From Desulfocarbo indianensis (GTDB taxonomy: Bacteria > Desulfobacterota > Desulfarculia > Desulfarculales > Desulfarculaceae), in assembly GCA_001184205.1 (NCBI GenBank), contig LBMP01000002.1, positions 701,988 through 743,544 of the forward strand: DNA of 41,557 nt, written 5' to 3'. Position numbers and translations under genes: made by a program. The first letter of the stretch is position 1, and each line of letters opens with the position of its first letter. Positions 15,697-24,610 of the stretch are shown piece by piece. The notes beneath the pieces were generated by a model. It was not told where the DNA came from and did no database searches. It worked only from the letters and a program-made list of their open reading frames with translations.

Positions 15697-18600
15697 CTAT
15701 CGACTCCCCCTAATGTTTTCTGACAGCTCCGCCAGACTTTGACGGGCGGCTTCGAAATCATATTCGGATAACTGCCGTTCGATTTGCTGGATGAGTTGGT
15801 CTTGTTCCGGCGCGGTGAGGTAACTCTGCAATTCGCTCAACACGTCCTGGGCCTCCAGGTCGCTCTGGGCCAACGAATCATCCAATCTCTCCAGGACGGC
15901 GTGCACCGCCTGGGCGTCAAAGGGCCTGCGCGCCGCCGGCCGGGCGGCGGGCGCTTGCCGCGCCCGCAGGCTGGCCAGGGCCTCCAGTAAGGAACTCTGC
16001 GCTTTGGATAAGTCTTGGAGGAGCCGCGGGGCGTCGTCAAGGCGCCCCCGCTTCAGCTCCGCGTTCAGGGCCTGCGCCCTCTGGAAGACCTCCGTGGCGC
16101 CGATGTTGCCGGCCACGCCTTTGAGGGCGTGCACCAGGGCTTCGGCCGCTTTCACCCGGCCGGCGGCCAGTTCCTGGCCCACCTTCCTGGGGATTTCCGC
16201 ATAGTCGCGGGCGAAGGAAGCCAATATCTTGCGATACAGGGCGCGGTTGCCTCCCAGGCGGCCCAGGCAGGCCTTAAGGTCCAGGCCGGGCACGTCGGGC
16301 AGGGTAATGTCCGGTGTCTGAGCGGAGGCGGCCCCATCGCCGGGCGGGGCCGAATGCTCCTTGCCGGCGGGTTGCAGATATCTGCTCAACGCGGCGAAGA
16401 ATTCCTTGATATCGATGGGCTTGGAAACGAAATCATTCATGCCCGCATCCAGGGCCTTTTCCTTGTCGCCGGCCATGGTGCCGGCGGTCATGGCGATGAT
16501 GGGCAGGTCTCTATGGCACGGCGCTTTGCGAATGCGGCGGGTGGCCTCGTAGCCGTCCATGACCGGCATCTGCACGTCCATGAGCACTGCGTCGTAGACT
16601 CGGGCGTTCACCGCCTCCACCGCTTCCAGGCCGTTGACCGCTATATCCACCTGGAGGCCGGCCTGCTTCAGCATCTCCTGGGCCACTTGCTGGTTGATCT
16701 CGTTGTCCTCCACCAGCAACACCCGCTTGCCCCCCAGGCGGGCCCATTCCCATGCTTGCTTTTCGGGGCGCGGTTTATCCTGGTCATCTTCGCGGTCCTC
16801 TTCCTTGCAGAGCGCGTCTACCATGGCGTCGAAAAGCAGGGAGGGAGTCACCGGTTTTATGAGCACCCCATCCAGCTTCACCTGCTCCATCTCGTTCAGG
16901 ACCTCTGCGCGGCCATGAGCGGTGGCCATGACCAGCTTGGGCTGGTTACTTATCCTGGGGTCGTTTCGGATGTGCTGGATGGCCTCGAAGCCGTCCATGC
17001 CCGGCATGTTCCAGTCCATAAGCACCAGGCGATAGGGGTCCTCCCGGTCCGCCTTCTGCAGCGCGGTAATGGCCGCGGGGCCGGATTCCACCGTTTTGGC
17101 TCGGAAGGACATGCCCTCAAGCATGGATTTGAATATTGTGCGGGCCCCTTCGTTGTCGTCCACCACCAGCACCCGCATGTTGCGCAGGTCCTCATATTTC
17201 ATGGGCGGTTGCAAGGGCATGGGGTCGCTAAGGCCCAGGACAATGGTAAAGCCGAAAGTGCTGCCCTGGCCGGGGGTGCTGTCCAGCCAGATATTGCCCC
17301 CCATTATCTCCACCAGCCGCTTGGAAATGGCCAGACCGAGGCCCGTACCGCCGAAACGGCGGGTGGTGGAGACGTCGGCCTGGCTAAAGGCCTCGAACAG
17401 CTTTTTTTGCTCCTCCTCACTTATGCCGATGCCCGTGTCGCGCACCAGGAATTGCAGGGTGACCTGGTCTCCGTCGTTCTCCAGTGGAATGACTTCGATT
17501 TCCACTTCGCCCTGTTGGGTGAACTTGATGGCGTTGTTACCCAGATTGACCAGCACCTGGCCCAGACGCAGGGGGTCGCCGATCAAGCCCCTGGGCAACT
17601 CGGGCCCGGTCCTGAACAGCAGCTCCAGCCCCTTTCTATGGGCTCGCTCGGCCAGCAGGTTGGCCACGTTGTTGAGGACGGTTTCCAGATTGAAGGGTAT
17701 CGCTTCGAAGTCCAGCTTGCCGGCCTCGATTTTGCTGAAGTCCAGGATGTCGTTGATGATGCCCAGCAAGCTCCGGGCGCTGGACTTTATCTTGTTAAGG
17801 TAATCCCGCTGCTTGGTGGTCAGGTCGGTCCTGAGGACAAGCTCGCCCAAGCCGATGATGGCGTTCATGGGAGTGCGAATCTCATGGCTCATGCTGGCCA
17901 GAAACTGGCTTTTGGCCTCGTTCGCCGCCTCGGCCGCGGCTTTGGCCTGATGCAGGGCCCAGCGGTCCAGGCGCCGCGCCACCAGGACGCAGGCCATCCA
18001 CCAACTGGTCCCGACCAAAACCAGCCCCAGGGCCAAAAAGAGCAGCAGCGCCAGCTCCTTGCGGGGAGCGGCGGCGGCGCGAAGCGCGGCGGTGGACACG
18101 AATCCCACCAGCTTCCATTGGGGCCGGGAGGCGCTTTGCTCCGGCTTGGCTGTCGCCCGGCCGCTATTGTCTTGGCTCAGATGCGGCCCCAGGGGCATGG
18201 CGACCGTGCGAAAAGCGAAAACACCCTGCGGGGTCTGGAAATAGCCTTGCTTGCCCTTTTGGATTCTCCGCCAGGCCGTGGCGTAGACCTGGTTGAAGCT
18301 GTTGGCCTTGTTCCGGGGAAGCATGAAGCCCCACAGCTCACCGGAGGAGGGACCCATCAAGCCGTAGCCCCGGCTGTTGAGCATGTACAAGTCGCCCACC
18401 CGGCCTTTGCCGGCCTGTCTCAGGCGGGTGAAGAGTTCCTCGGCCAGGTAGTTGAGTATCAAGATGGCGTTTTTGCGTCCCTGGGCGTCGCGCAGGGGGG
18501 TGCCCAGGCGCAACATGGGCTTGAGGGGCCGTTCTATCTCCCCATGCTCGACGTTCAGGTCAAGGGGCGAGATGTAAATCTGGCCGGGTTCCAGGCGCAG

Positions 18601-19077
18601 GGAGTCGGTCACGTAGTAGCGCTTGGCCTTGAACTGGAGCTTATCGCGGGGCACGACCTGGGGACGCCCATTGTTGTAGTTGACCCGGAGCAGCTCCTGG
18701 CCGGAGGCCGCGATGATGCGGATCTGATCGTAGCGGCCCTTGGCGATGGCCACGTCCAGGAAGCCCTGGGTCAAGCCCTGGCGCAGAGGACCGAAAGGAT
18801 TGTCCAAAAAAGCGGGCAAACGGTAATCGCGGGAAAGCAGAATCAGGTCCGTGGCCACGTCTTGAAGATCGGCATCCGCCACCTTTTGATACAAATCGCT
18901 GCTGGTGCGGAGGTCATTGAACAGTACATTGGATTCCACCCCGCTTTCGTAACGGTAAAAGCCGTACAACAAGGCCGCCAAAAGAATCAGAGAGGACAAG
19001 GACAAAAGGACGAACAGAACAAGCACCTGCTGGGTGCGGGACCGGGGAGGGCGGGTGTCAACGGTTTTGGAATTCAT
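15697..19077 (-). CDS. Hybrid sensor histidine kinase with two receivers and Hpt domain
   Basis: 1126 residues, membrane-anchored. Transmembrane segments at about 17-41 and 340-365 enclose a periplasmic sensor domain of roughly 300 residues that looks like a dCACHE fold. Next come the HisKA dimerisation domain with phospho-acceptor H398 ([15 protein letters not shown]), the HATPase domain (N box near 510, VRDTGIGIS and [14 protein letters not shown]), a first receiver with D688, a second receiver with D834, and an Hpt domain with H983 ([13 protein letters not shown]). This is a complete four-step phosphorelay in one protein. The ligand is unknown. The partner is the HD-GYP regulator immediately downstream. 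Confidence 0.9.
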   Translation of the reverse strand: MNSKTVDTRPPRSRTQQVLVLFVLLSLSSLILLAALLYGFYRYESGVESNVLFNDLRTSSDLYQKVADADLQDVATDLILLSRDYRLPAFLDNPFGPLRQGLTQGFLDVAIAKGRYDQIRIIAASGQELLRVNYNNGRPQVVPRDKLQFKAKRYYVTDSLRLEPGQIYISPLDLNVEHGEIERPLKPMLRLGTPLRDAQGRKNAILILNYLAEELFTRLRQAGKGRVGDLYMLNSRGYGLMGPSSGELWGFMLPRNKANSFNQVYATAWRRIQKGKQGYFQTPQGVFAFRTVAMPLGPHLSQDNSGRATAKPEQSASRPQWKLVGFVSTAALRAAAAPRKELALLLFLALGLVLVGTSWWMACVLVARRLDRWALHQAKAAAEAANEAKSQFLASMSHEIRTPMNAIIGLGELVLRTDLTTKQRDYLNKIKSSARSLLGIINDILDFSKIEAGKLDFEAIPFNLETVLNNVANLLAERAHRKGLELLFRTGPELPRGLIGDPLRLGQVLVNLGNNAIKFTQQGEVEIEVIPLENDGDQVTLQFLVRDTGIGISEEEQKKLFEAFSQADVSTTRRFGGTGLGLAISKRLVEIMGGNIWLDSTPGQGSTFGFTIVLGLSDPMPLQPPMKYEDLRNMRVLVVDDNEGARTIFKSMLEGMSFRAKTVESGPAAITALQKADREDPYRLVLMDWNMPGMDGFEAIQHIRNDPRISNQPKLVMATAHGRAEVLNEMEQVKLDGVLIKPVTPSLLFDAMVDALCKEEDREDDQDKPRPEKQAWEWARLGGKRVLLVEDNEINQQVAQEMLKQAGLQVDIAVNGLEAVEAVNARVYDAVLMDVQMPVMDGYEATRRIRKAPCHRDLPIIAMTAGTMAGDKEKALDAGMNDFVSKPIDIKEFFAALSRYLQPAGKEHSAPPGDGAASAQTPDITLPDVPGLDLKACLGRLGGNRALYRKILASFARDYAEIPRKVGQELAAGRVKAAEALVHALKGVAGNIGATEVFQRAQALNAELKRGRLDDAPRLLQDLSKAQSSLLEALASLRARQAPAARPAARRPFDAQAVHAVLERLDDSLAQSDLEAQDVLSELQSYLTAPEQDQLIQQIERQLSEYDFEAARQSLAELSENIRGSR

Positions 19078-19632
19078 TGGCAGCCTTTTTAAAATGGTGG
19101 CCTGCCACAGCTTGGGACAGGCACCGTTTGTTGCCCCAGGTCACGCCAGCGAGATGGGGATAGGGTCTGTGCTCTCAAAGTTTCGGACAAAATTCGGAGA
19201 GACTGATTGCCCAAATGGCTGTGGGGGGCGCTCCCAGTCGTAGTCACTCCTCCTTACCTAGATATTGAAACGGATATCCTCCAGCAGTAACGACCGGCTC
19301 AAATGGGGGGGCTTTTCAGGCAGGCTTGCAATTGGTAATCATCATAAATATTATGGGAGGACAGCTCTAAGCGAGTAAACTATTAATTTGCCCCCCCCGT
19401 GCAACGCATAACATTCGTTCTGGCACCTGGATGTAATCGCCACCGCTTTTAGTACTGCCCCAGTTTCTACGTGGTCTTAATTAACCCAAAGCCTCAAAAG
19501 GGCTTAGGTGGGACGGCTGCCTCATAATCTGAGACATTCAAGGGAGATGCCGCGATTACATATTTTACCTATTGGATTTAACGTATATTTTTTGTAAGCG
19601 TATTTCGCCTTTTTCAAAAGAGGTGATCAGTC
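19078..19632. other. Divergent intergenic region between kinase and chemotaxis receptor
   Basis: It contains the promoters of two divergent genes and no supported gene. A hairpin at 19484-19509 (ACC..AAGCC, 7-nt loop, GGCTT.GGT) is followed by GGGACGGCTGCC. AT-rich sequence at 19555-19600 could hold the promoter of the chemotaxis gene. Confidence 0.5.
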
Positions 19633-21048
19633 ATGAAAAGATCCTTGTCGTTAAAAGCAAAACTGTTGAGCGTTGTGGGACTGTTGCTAATCACGGTGAT
19701 GCTATTGGTAGCCAGTTCCATCATCCTTCTTGGAATGCAGGAAGCCGATGGCGTAGTGGTGGACATCGCCGGCAGACAGAGGATGCTCTCTCAAAAAATG
19801 ACCAAGGAAGCCCTGCTGCTGCTTTCAAGCGGAGGCAACACGGAGAAGGATCGAAAGGAGCTGAAGGCAACGGCCGATCTGTTCGATCGCTCTTTGCAGG
19901 GATTGATCGGCGGCGATGCCGCCATGGGCCTTCCCCCGACCACTAATCCCGACATCCTCGCCCAAATGAAAACAGTCAGCGAGTTGTGGAAGCCGTTTCA
20001 TGCCAACCTGACCGGCGTGACCATTACAACCGACATCAACTCTCCTGACTTCCAAAAGAAGCTGGCTTATCTCATCGGCAACAATCTGCCCTTGCTCAAA
20101 GAAATGAACAAGGCCGTGGGCATGTATGCCAGCGAGGCAGGGGCAAAGGTGTCCCTGCTGAAAAAAGTGATGTTCGCGGGCCTGGTTTTCGGACTCGTGG
20201 TGTTTGCCGGGGCGTGGTTCTGGATCAGCCGCAACATAATCAACCCTATTCGCGAAATAATCAGCGAACTCTTGCTTGAGACCGGCCATGTGGATGACGC
20301 GGCCGCGCAAATCGCCTCAACCAGTATGGGGTTGGCCGACAGAGCTTCCCAGCAGGCCGCCGCACTGGAAGAAACCTCCGCCTCCCTGGAGGAGATTACT
20401 TCCATGGCCAAGCAGAACGCCGATAGCGCACAGCGGGCCGACAGTTTGATGAAGGATGCTTCAACAGTGGTGGGCAAGGCCAACAACTCCATGAAAACGC
20501 TCCGCAAAGCCATGGAGAACATCACCAGCGCCAGCGAGGAAACCGGCAAGATCATCAAGACCATTGATGAAATCGCTTTTCAGACCAATCTGCTGGCCCT
20601 CAATGCGGCGGTTGAGGCGGCAAGGGCCGGAGAGGCGGGGGCTGGATTCGCGGTCGTGGCCGATGAAGTCCGCAGCCTGGCCATCCGCGCAGCCGACGCG
20701 GCCAGGAACACTCAGACGCTGATACAAGGGAACATCAGGGAAATCAAAGAGGGTTCGGAACTGGTGTACAGCACCGATCAGGCGTTTACCGAGGTGGCCC
20801 AAAGCGCGGGCAAGGTGGGCGGATTGGTCAGTGAAATCGTGGCGGCTTCCACTGAACAGGCCCAGGGCATAGATCAGATCAACCACGCCGCCACCGATAT
20901 GGACGCCATGACCCAGCAGACTGCGGCCAATTCTGAAGAGTCTGCCGCCTCCTCCGAGGAATTATCCTCTCTGTCGAACTCTATGAAGTACAGGGTAAAC
21001 GGATTGGCGGCATTGGTGGAGGGCGCTAAAAAAACGACTTCCCAATGA
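19633..21048 (+). CDS. Methyl-accepting chemotaxis protein with PilJ-type sensor domain
   Basis: 471 residues. A transmembrane helix (about 11-33) is followed by a periplasmic domain with the motif [19 protein letters not shown] (about 44-62), characteristic of the PilJ/type IV pili methyl-accepting N-terminal domain and of nitrate-sensor relatives. A second transmembrane helix lies at about 178-198. The cytoplasmic signalling domain carries the conserved hairpin tip [20 protein letters not shown] (about 313-332) and flanking methylation helices, which bind CheA and CheW. No CheWR-binding C-terminal pentapeptide is visible. The start is well supported by AGAGGTGA 7 nt upstream. It is transcribed alone on the plus strand, divergent from the hybrid kinase. 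Confidence 0.9.
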   Translation: MKRSLSLKAKLLSVVGLLLITVMLLVASSIILLGMQEADGVVVDIAGRQRMLSQKMTKEALLLLSSGGNTEKDRKELKATADLFDRSLQGLIGGDAAMGLPPTTNPDILAQMKTVSELWKPFHANLTGVTITTDINSPDFQKKLAYLIGNNLPLLKEMNKAVGMYASEAGAKVSLLKKVMFAGLVFGLVVFAGAWFWISRNIINPIREIISELLLETGHVDDAAAQIASTSMGLADRASQQAAALEETSASLEEITSMAKQNADSAQRADSLMKDASTVVGKANNSMKTLRKAMENITSASEETGKIIKTIDEIAFQTNLLALNAAVEAARAGEAGAGFAVVADEVRSLAIRAADAARNTQTLIQGNIREIKEGSELVYSTDQAFTEVAQSAGKVGGLVSEIVAASTEQAQGIDQINHAATDMDAMTQQTAANSEESAASSEELSSLSNSMKYRVNGLAALVEGAKKTTSQ

Positions 21049-21268
21049 AAAACCAACCATGCCGGCTTAATGCCAAAAGCCTCCAGGGAAACGCCCCCTG
21101 GTTGCCGGAGACTACGTTACTTGAGAGGATGGGGTCGCGTCCAAGCGAATCAGATATTCCCCAGCGGTTAACGGCTTAGCCGCAATTAACCTGGTTTTCC
21201 CCCAAGAAGTAGGGGCCCTAAAGTGGGCAAGAGCTTTGAAGGTGACTCCGAAAGTACCTCCAAACACC

Positions 21269-21302
21269 AAAAAAGAGGGCCAGGCATGATGCCTAACCCT
21301 CT
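21269..21302 (-). terminator. Rho-independent terminator downstream of the tRNA-Glu remnant
   Basis: On the minus strand AGAGGG pairs with CCCTCT (21297-21302 and 21274-21279), enclosing a second inverted repeat AGGCAT/ATGCCT, and is followed by a run of T (forward A6). It lies 9 bp after the tRNA CCA end, the expected position for the native terminator of that tRNA. Confidence 0.8.
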
Positions 21303-21311
21303 GTTATTCTT

Positions 21312-21356
21312 TGGCAGTCCCAACGGGACTCGAACCCGTGTCTTCGGCGTGAGAGG
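21312..21356 (-). tRNA. tRNA-Glu(CTC) 3' fragment, island attachment site remnant
   Basis: On the minus strand the sequence reads as the 3' half of tRNA-Glu: anticodon loop CTCTCAC (anticodon CTC, forward 21351-21353), anticodon stem CCGAA, T arm ACGGG-TTCGAGT-CCCGT, acceptor strand TGGGACT, discriminator G and encoded CCA. The 5' half that should supply AGTCCCA and TTCGG is absent; upstream sequence does not pair. This is not a functional tRNA. It is the copy of the target site left at one end when an element integrates into a tRNA 3' end. Confidence 0.8.
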
Positions 21357-21490
21357 GCGGGACTAGATACGCACCCTTCCTATTTTCAAGCACTTAGCTG
21401 CATCAGAAAGAAGTAAACTGCACCATTCTGCATGCAAAAGCATTTACCGTTACTTCCGCATTTACTTCCCCTATAACCTGGAGACGTTCT

Positions 21491-24400
21491 CTAATTTTCA
21501 ATTCGTGTCAAAGAGAGAGCTTGTCCCGCTATAGGCATGTGAATGAAAAGACCGATACAGTTCTTCCCCGTCGCTTTAGCTATCGCCTCTCCGTACGCGG
21601 TCAGCTGCCCCGCATAGCCTTTCGCATGATCTACAGCTTGCTCATGGTTTCCAGGAAATGCCTTGTGGTCAATTACAGCGAATCCATTATCCGCGACCAC
21701 TACCAAGTCGGCCTGTCCTGCCATGATGCTACCATTGCCGAGGCACTGCCAAACCGGCCATTCCCGATGCAGCTCTGCCCCAGGCCAGCGCTGGTTTATC
21801 CAGTTCAGCAGGGCGTCACTAGCCGCTATCATCTCCGTCGGCATAAGTGTGTCTGGTATGCCCCAACGAGTAAGGATAGACCCCGCCATGTCCAGGCGAT
21901 CTTGGTACCGAAAATCATTACGGTCAGCCGCAAAGAAAGTGTGAAGGACCTCACCCAACTGTACCGGCTCAGCCTTGCCGCCAAGGGTCATTCGGTTTCC
22001 AAGACGAATCTGCTCCAGAACTTTACCAAGGCCCTCAATCGACGACGGGGACACGCGGGCCGGTGGATGCTGGCGTGGGCCAGAAATTGTATAGTCTTCT
22101 CCGGGCTCGGGGGCAATTTTGGCTCTATCTAACGGTCCTGATGATCGCACCAGGCAATCGGCAGTCACTCCCGCCCACTTTACTCGGCCTTTTTGCGGTT
22201 CGCTTAGCAAGGGGGTCCCATTTACTGCAATGAGGGCCATGGCCCCTTGTTCCAGTTCCCCCTCCTTGCCTGCCAGCACTAGACGGTCCCGGGCCCGGGT
22301 CCACCCCACGTACAACAACCTTAGCGCCTGGCGCCTCTCTCGTTCATTGCGGGTATGCCATTCTGGACGAGCCCTGATACGATCCAGGAGCTCAATGCCA
22401 CTGGAAAGGCCGCCGTAGGGATAAGGCATGTAACGCACCCAGCGACCGTTCAGGGGAGCCTTCAGATTAAAACCTTCTTGGTCCGAAAGCACGGTCACGC
22501 CATCTGTACCCGCCTCCCACATCTTTCCCAATTCATATAGTACGGTTACAGGCCATTCCAGTCCCTTTGCGCGGTGCCAGGTGGATATGGTCACCGCCTG
22601 ACGGGCCGGATCGGTCCCCTGGGAGTCAAGTTCCGCCTCTGCCAATTCCTCCAGGTGGGCCACCAAGCCGGCTGGGGTGGTTCCACTTCCTTTTTCAAGT
22701 GCTCCCCGGGCGTAAGTCAGTGCGTACGACCTGACGGCCTCAAGATTGGCCAATCGCACCTCCGATTCTCCCCAGCTAAGACAGCGCTCCCGGGCATTCA
22801 CCGCGTCCACCACAATATCCAGCGCTATCAGCGGACCGGCCAATGTGTTTTCACCCACCCGGCGCTTGATCTCCACCGCTTCGGGTAATTCAAAGAAACT
22901 CTGACCTTGATCGTGAAGGACCTCGGCCAGCCATAGATCGGGATCCTGTGCATAATGGACCAGACGGGCTAGTTCAGCCGCAGCCAGCCTGTCTCTGCCA
23001 TCCACCCACAACCTCAAGCCGGCCAGGATTAGCCGGGCCTCGGGGGTGGCCATCAAGCCGGTGCGGCCCAGTTCGGCCTTGATTCCAGCCTCGGCCAGGG
23101 CGTCGGCCACCTGACTGGCGCGATTGGTGGTGCGGCACAGAATACCAATGTCAGACGGCCTCACCTCCCGGGCCTTCCCACTGGCCCGATCTCGCACCCT
23201 GGCCTCGGGATCGCCAAGTAGTTCGGCTACCGACGCCGCCAAGCCGGCATTCTGAATAGCAACTGTGCCTTCCATCTGCCAGCGTTCCAAGAAAGGACCT
23301 AGCTTATGGGGTTCATCCTCTAATGCCGGCTCCAACCTGACCAGTTCCTCGGGCATGCCATGGCCGGCAAAGGCACGCGCAAAGACCTGGGAAGTCAACT
23401 CCACCAGTCCGGGGCGACTGCGCCATGATTTAGGCAAGGTCTCAGTGGCCGCTTCCTTGCCAAGCTGTTCCATGCAAGCATCCATCAAAGCGGGGTCGGT
23501 GTCCCTGAAACCAAAAATGGATTGCTTTTGATCACCTACCCAAACTGCTTTGCCACATACTTCAGCCAGTTTGAGCAGAATGGCTAGTTGGATGGGGCTG
23601 GTGTCCTGAAACTCGTCCACCACCAGCAACTCCAACTCCTGGGAAACGCGCTGGCAAACGTCCTCCTTTTCAAGCAGACGCAACGCGAGGAATTCTTGAT
23701 CGGCGAAGTCGAGGGCACCCCAGTGGCGCTTAAGGTTTTGGAACTGATTGTAGCCAGCTTGGGCTAGATCAAACACCAACTCGATTGCCCTGGTTAGATC
23801 GTGTTGAAGTTGGGGATGAGCCAGATGCTTGTTTGCGATTTCCCGCACCGGATCGAGGAAATGGTCAGATTTTTTGGTAGCGCCTATTTTCCCCAGCTTG
23901 GCCCAGTCAGGCCAAGTGAGTAGATCATTGCTTTCCAGACGGGCCAGGTATTGTTCAACGGACTTTACTGCGGTTGCAGTGCCTTTGGTTTTGTCTAAGC
24001 TAATGTCCACCTGCCGCAGGAAATCATTTAATGCCTGACGGAGGTCGTGCTCCAAGACCGCTGGGCGGAGCGGCTTGTCAAAAAGATCCAGGCACATTTG
24101 CACGCTTCGCTTTTTACAATCCCCAAGAGCACCAGGATCGAGACCATTGGCCCTGGCTTTCTCAACGATCTCCTGTGCCGCACCGCTCCAATCAAATCCG
24201 TTGAAGCGGTGGTCCAAGACAGCGAGCTCTTGTTGAGTCGTCATGTCGGTGCTGGCAGATAATGCCCGTTTGAACTGGGCCTTCACCTGGTCCTCGTCCA
24301 GGATGTTCACATCGGGGAACAAACCCAGCTCAAAAGCGAAGTCTGACACTAGCCCGCCGCAGACCGAATGCACTGTGCCCATTCGGGCCGCCGACATCCG

Positions 24401-24610
24401 CTGAGCCTCGCGGGTCAATCCCTCTTTAATGAGCCGGCGGCGCACGCGTTCGGTCAGTTCAGCAGCTGCCTTGCGAGTAAATGTGGTGGCCACCACCCCT
24501 TCAGGCCTTACGCCATCCCGAATGTTTTCAATGATCACCTCGGACAAGCGGTAAGTTTTGCCACTCCCGGCGCTGGCCGATATAACCTTGATGTTTGCCC
24601 CGGCCATCAT
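21491..24610 (-). CDS. AddA-like UvrD helicase with C-terminal RecB-type nuclease domain
   Basis: 1039 residues from the ATG at 24610, which overlaps the upstream gene's stop as ATGA. The SF1A helicase motifs are complete: Walker A SASAGSGKT (11-19), Ia TTFTRKAAAEL, II VDEFQDTSP, III VGDQKQSIFGF, IV SWRSRPGL, V STWHRAKGLEWPV and VI LLYVGWTRARDRL. The C-terminus is a PD-(D/E)xK nuclease with GEVLH, a DLVVV strand, D981-H-K983 and QLTAYGEA (QxxxY motif). This is the AddA layout: a 3'-5' helicase that unwinds and cuts DNA ends, working with an AddB partner, encoded just upstream. It may serve as a defence nuclease or as the island's own end-processing enzyme. A longer frame reaches 24658 but ignores the coupled start. 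Confidence 0.85.
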   Translation of the reverse strand: MMAGANIKVISASAGSGKTYRLSEVIIENIRDGVRPEGVVATTFTRKAAAELTERVRRRLIKEGLTREAQRMSAARMGTVHSVCGGLVSDFAFELGLFPDVNILDEDQVKAQFKRALSASTDMTTQQELAVLDHRFNGFDWSGAAQEIVEKARANGLDPGALGDCKKRSVQMCLDLFDKPLRPAVLEHDLRQALNDFLRQVDISLDKTKGTATAVKSVEQYLARLESNDLLTWPDWAKLGKIGATKKSDHFLDPVREIANKHLAHPQLQHDLTRAIELVFDLAQAGYNQFQNLKRHWGALDFADQEFLALRLLEKEDVCQRVSQELELLVVDEFQDTSPIQLAILLKLAEVCGKAVWVGDQKQSIFGFRDTDPALMDACMEQLGKEAATETLPKSWRSRPGLVELTSQVFARAFAGHGMPEELVRLEPALEDEPHKLGPFLERWQMEGTVAIQNAGLAASVAELLGDPEARVRDRASGKAREVRPSDIGILCRTTNRASQVADALAEAGIKAELGRTGLMATPEARLILAGLRLWVDGRDRLAAAELARLVHYAQDPDLWLAEVLHDQGQSFFELPEAVEIKRRVGENTLAGPLIALDIVVDAVNARERCLSWGESEVRLANLEAVRSYALTYARGALEKGSGTTPAGLVAHLEELAEAELDSQGTDPARQAVTISTWHRAKGLEWPVTVLYELGKMWEAGTDGVTVLSDQEGFNLKAPLNGRWVRYMPYPYGGLSSGIELLDRIRARPEWHTRNERERRQALRLLYVGWTRARDRLVLAGKEGELEQGAMALIAVNGTPLLSEPQKGRVKWAGVTADCLVRSSGPLDRAKIAPEPGEDYTISGPRQHPPARVSPSSIEGLGKVLEQIRLGNRMTLGGKAEPVQLGEVLHTFFAADRNDFRYQDRLDMAGSILTRWGIPDTLMPTEMIAASDALLNWINQRWPGAELHREWPVWQCLGNGSIMAGQADLVVVADNGFAVIDHKAFPGNHEQAVDHAKGYAGQLTAYGEAIAKATGKNCIGLFIHMPIAGQALSLTRIEN

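Larger units (their letters stand above)
21049..21490. other. Intergenic region holding the chromosome/island junction
   Basis: No protein gene is seen. The chromosomal side ends in a tRNA-type terminator (21269-21302) and the 3' half of a tRNA-Glu gene (21312-21356). From about 21357 rightward the sequence no longer fits a tRNA and becomes AT-richer until the end of the AddA-like gene at 21491. Confidence 0.6.

Noticed and set aside
16015-19092. Plus-strand open frame of 1025 codons
   Set aside because: It is the antisense shadow of the hybrid histidine kinase, caused by high third-position GC.
21312-21387. Functional complete tRNA-Glu
   Set aside because: The 5' acceptor and D-arm halves are missing; no AGTCCCA pairing partner is found in the expected position.
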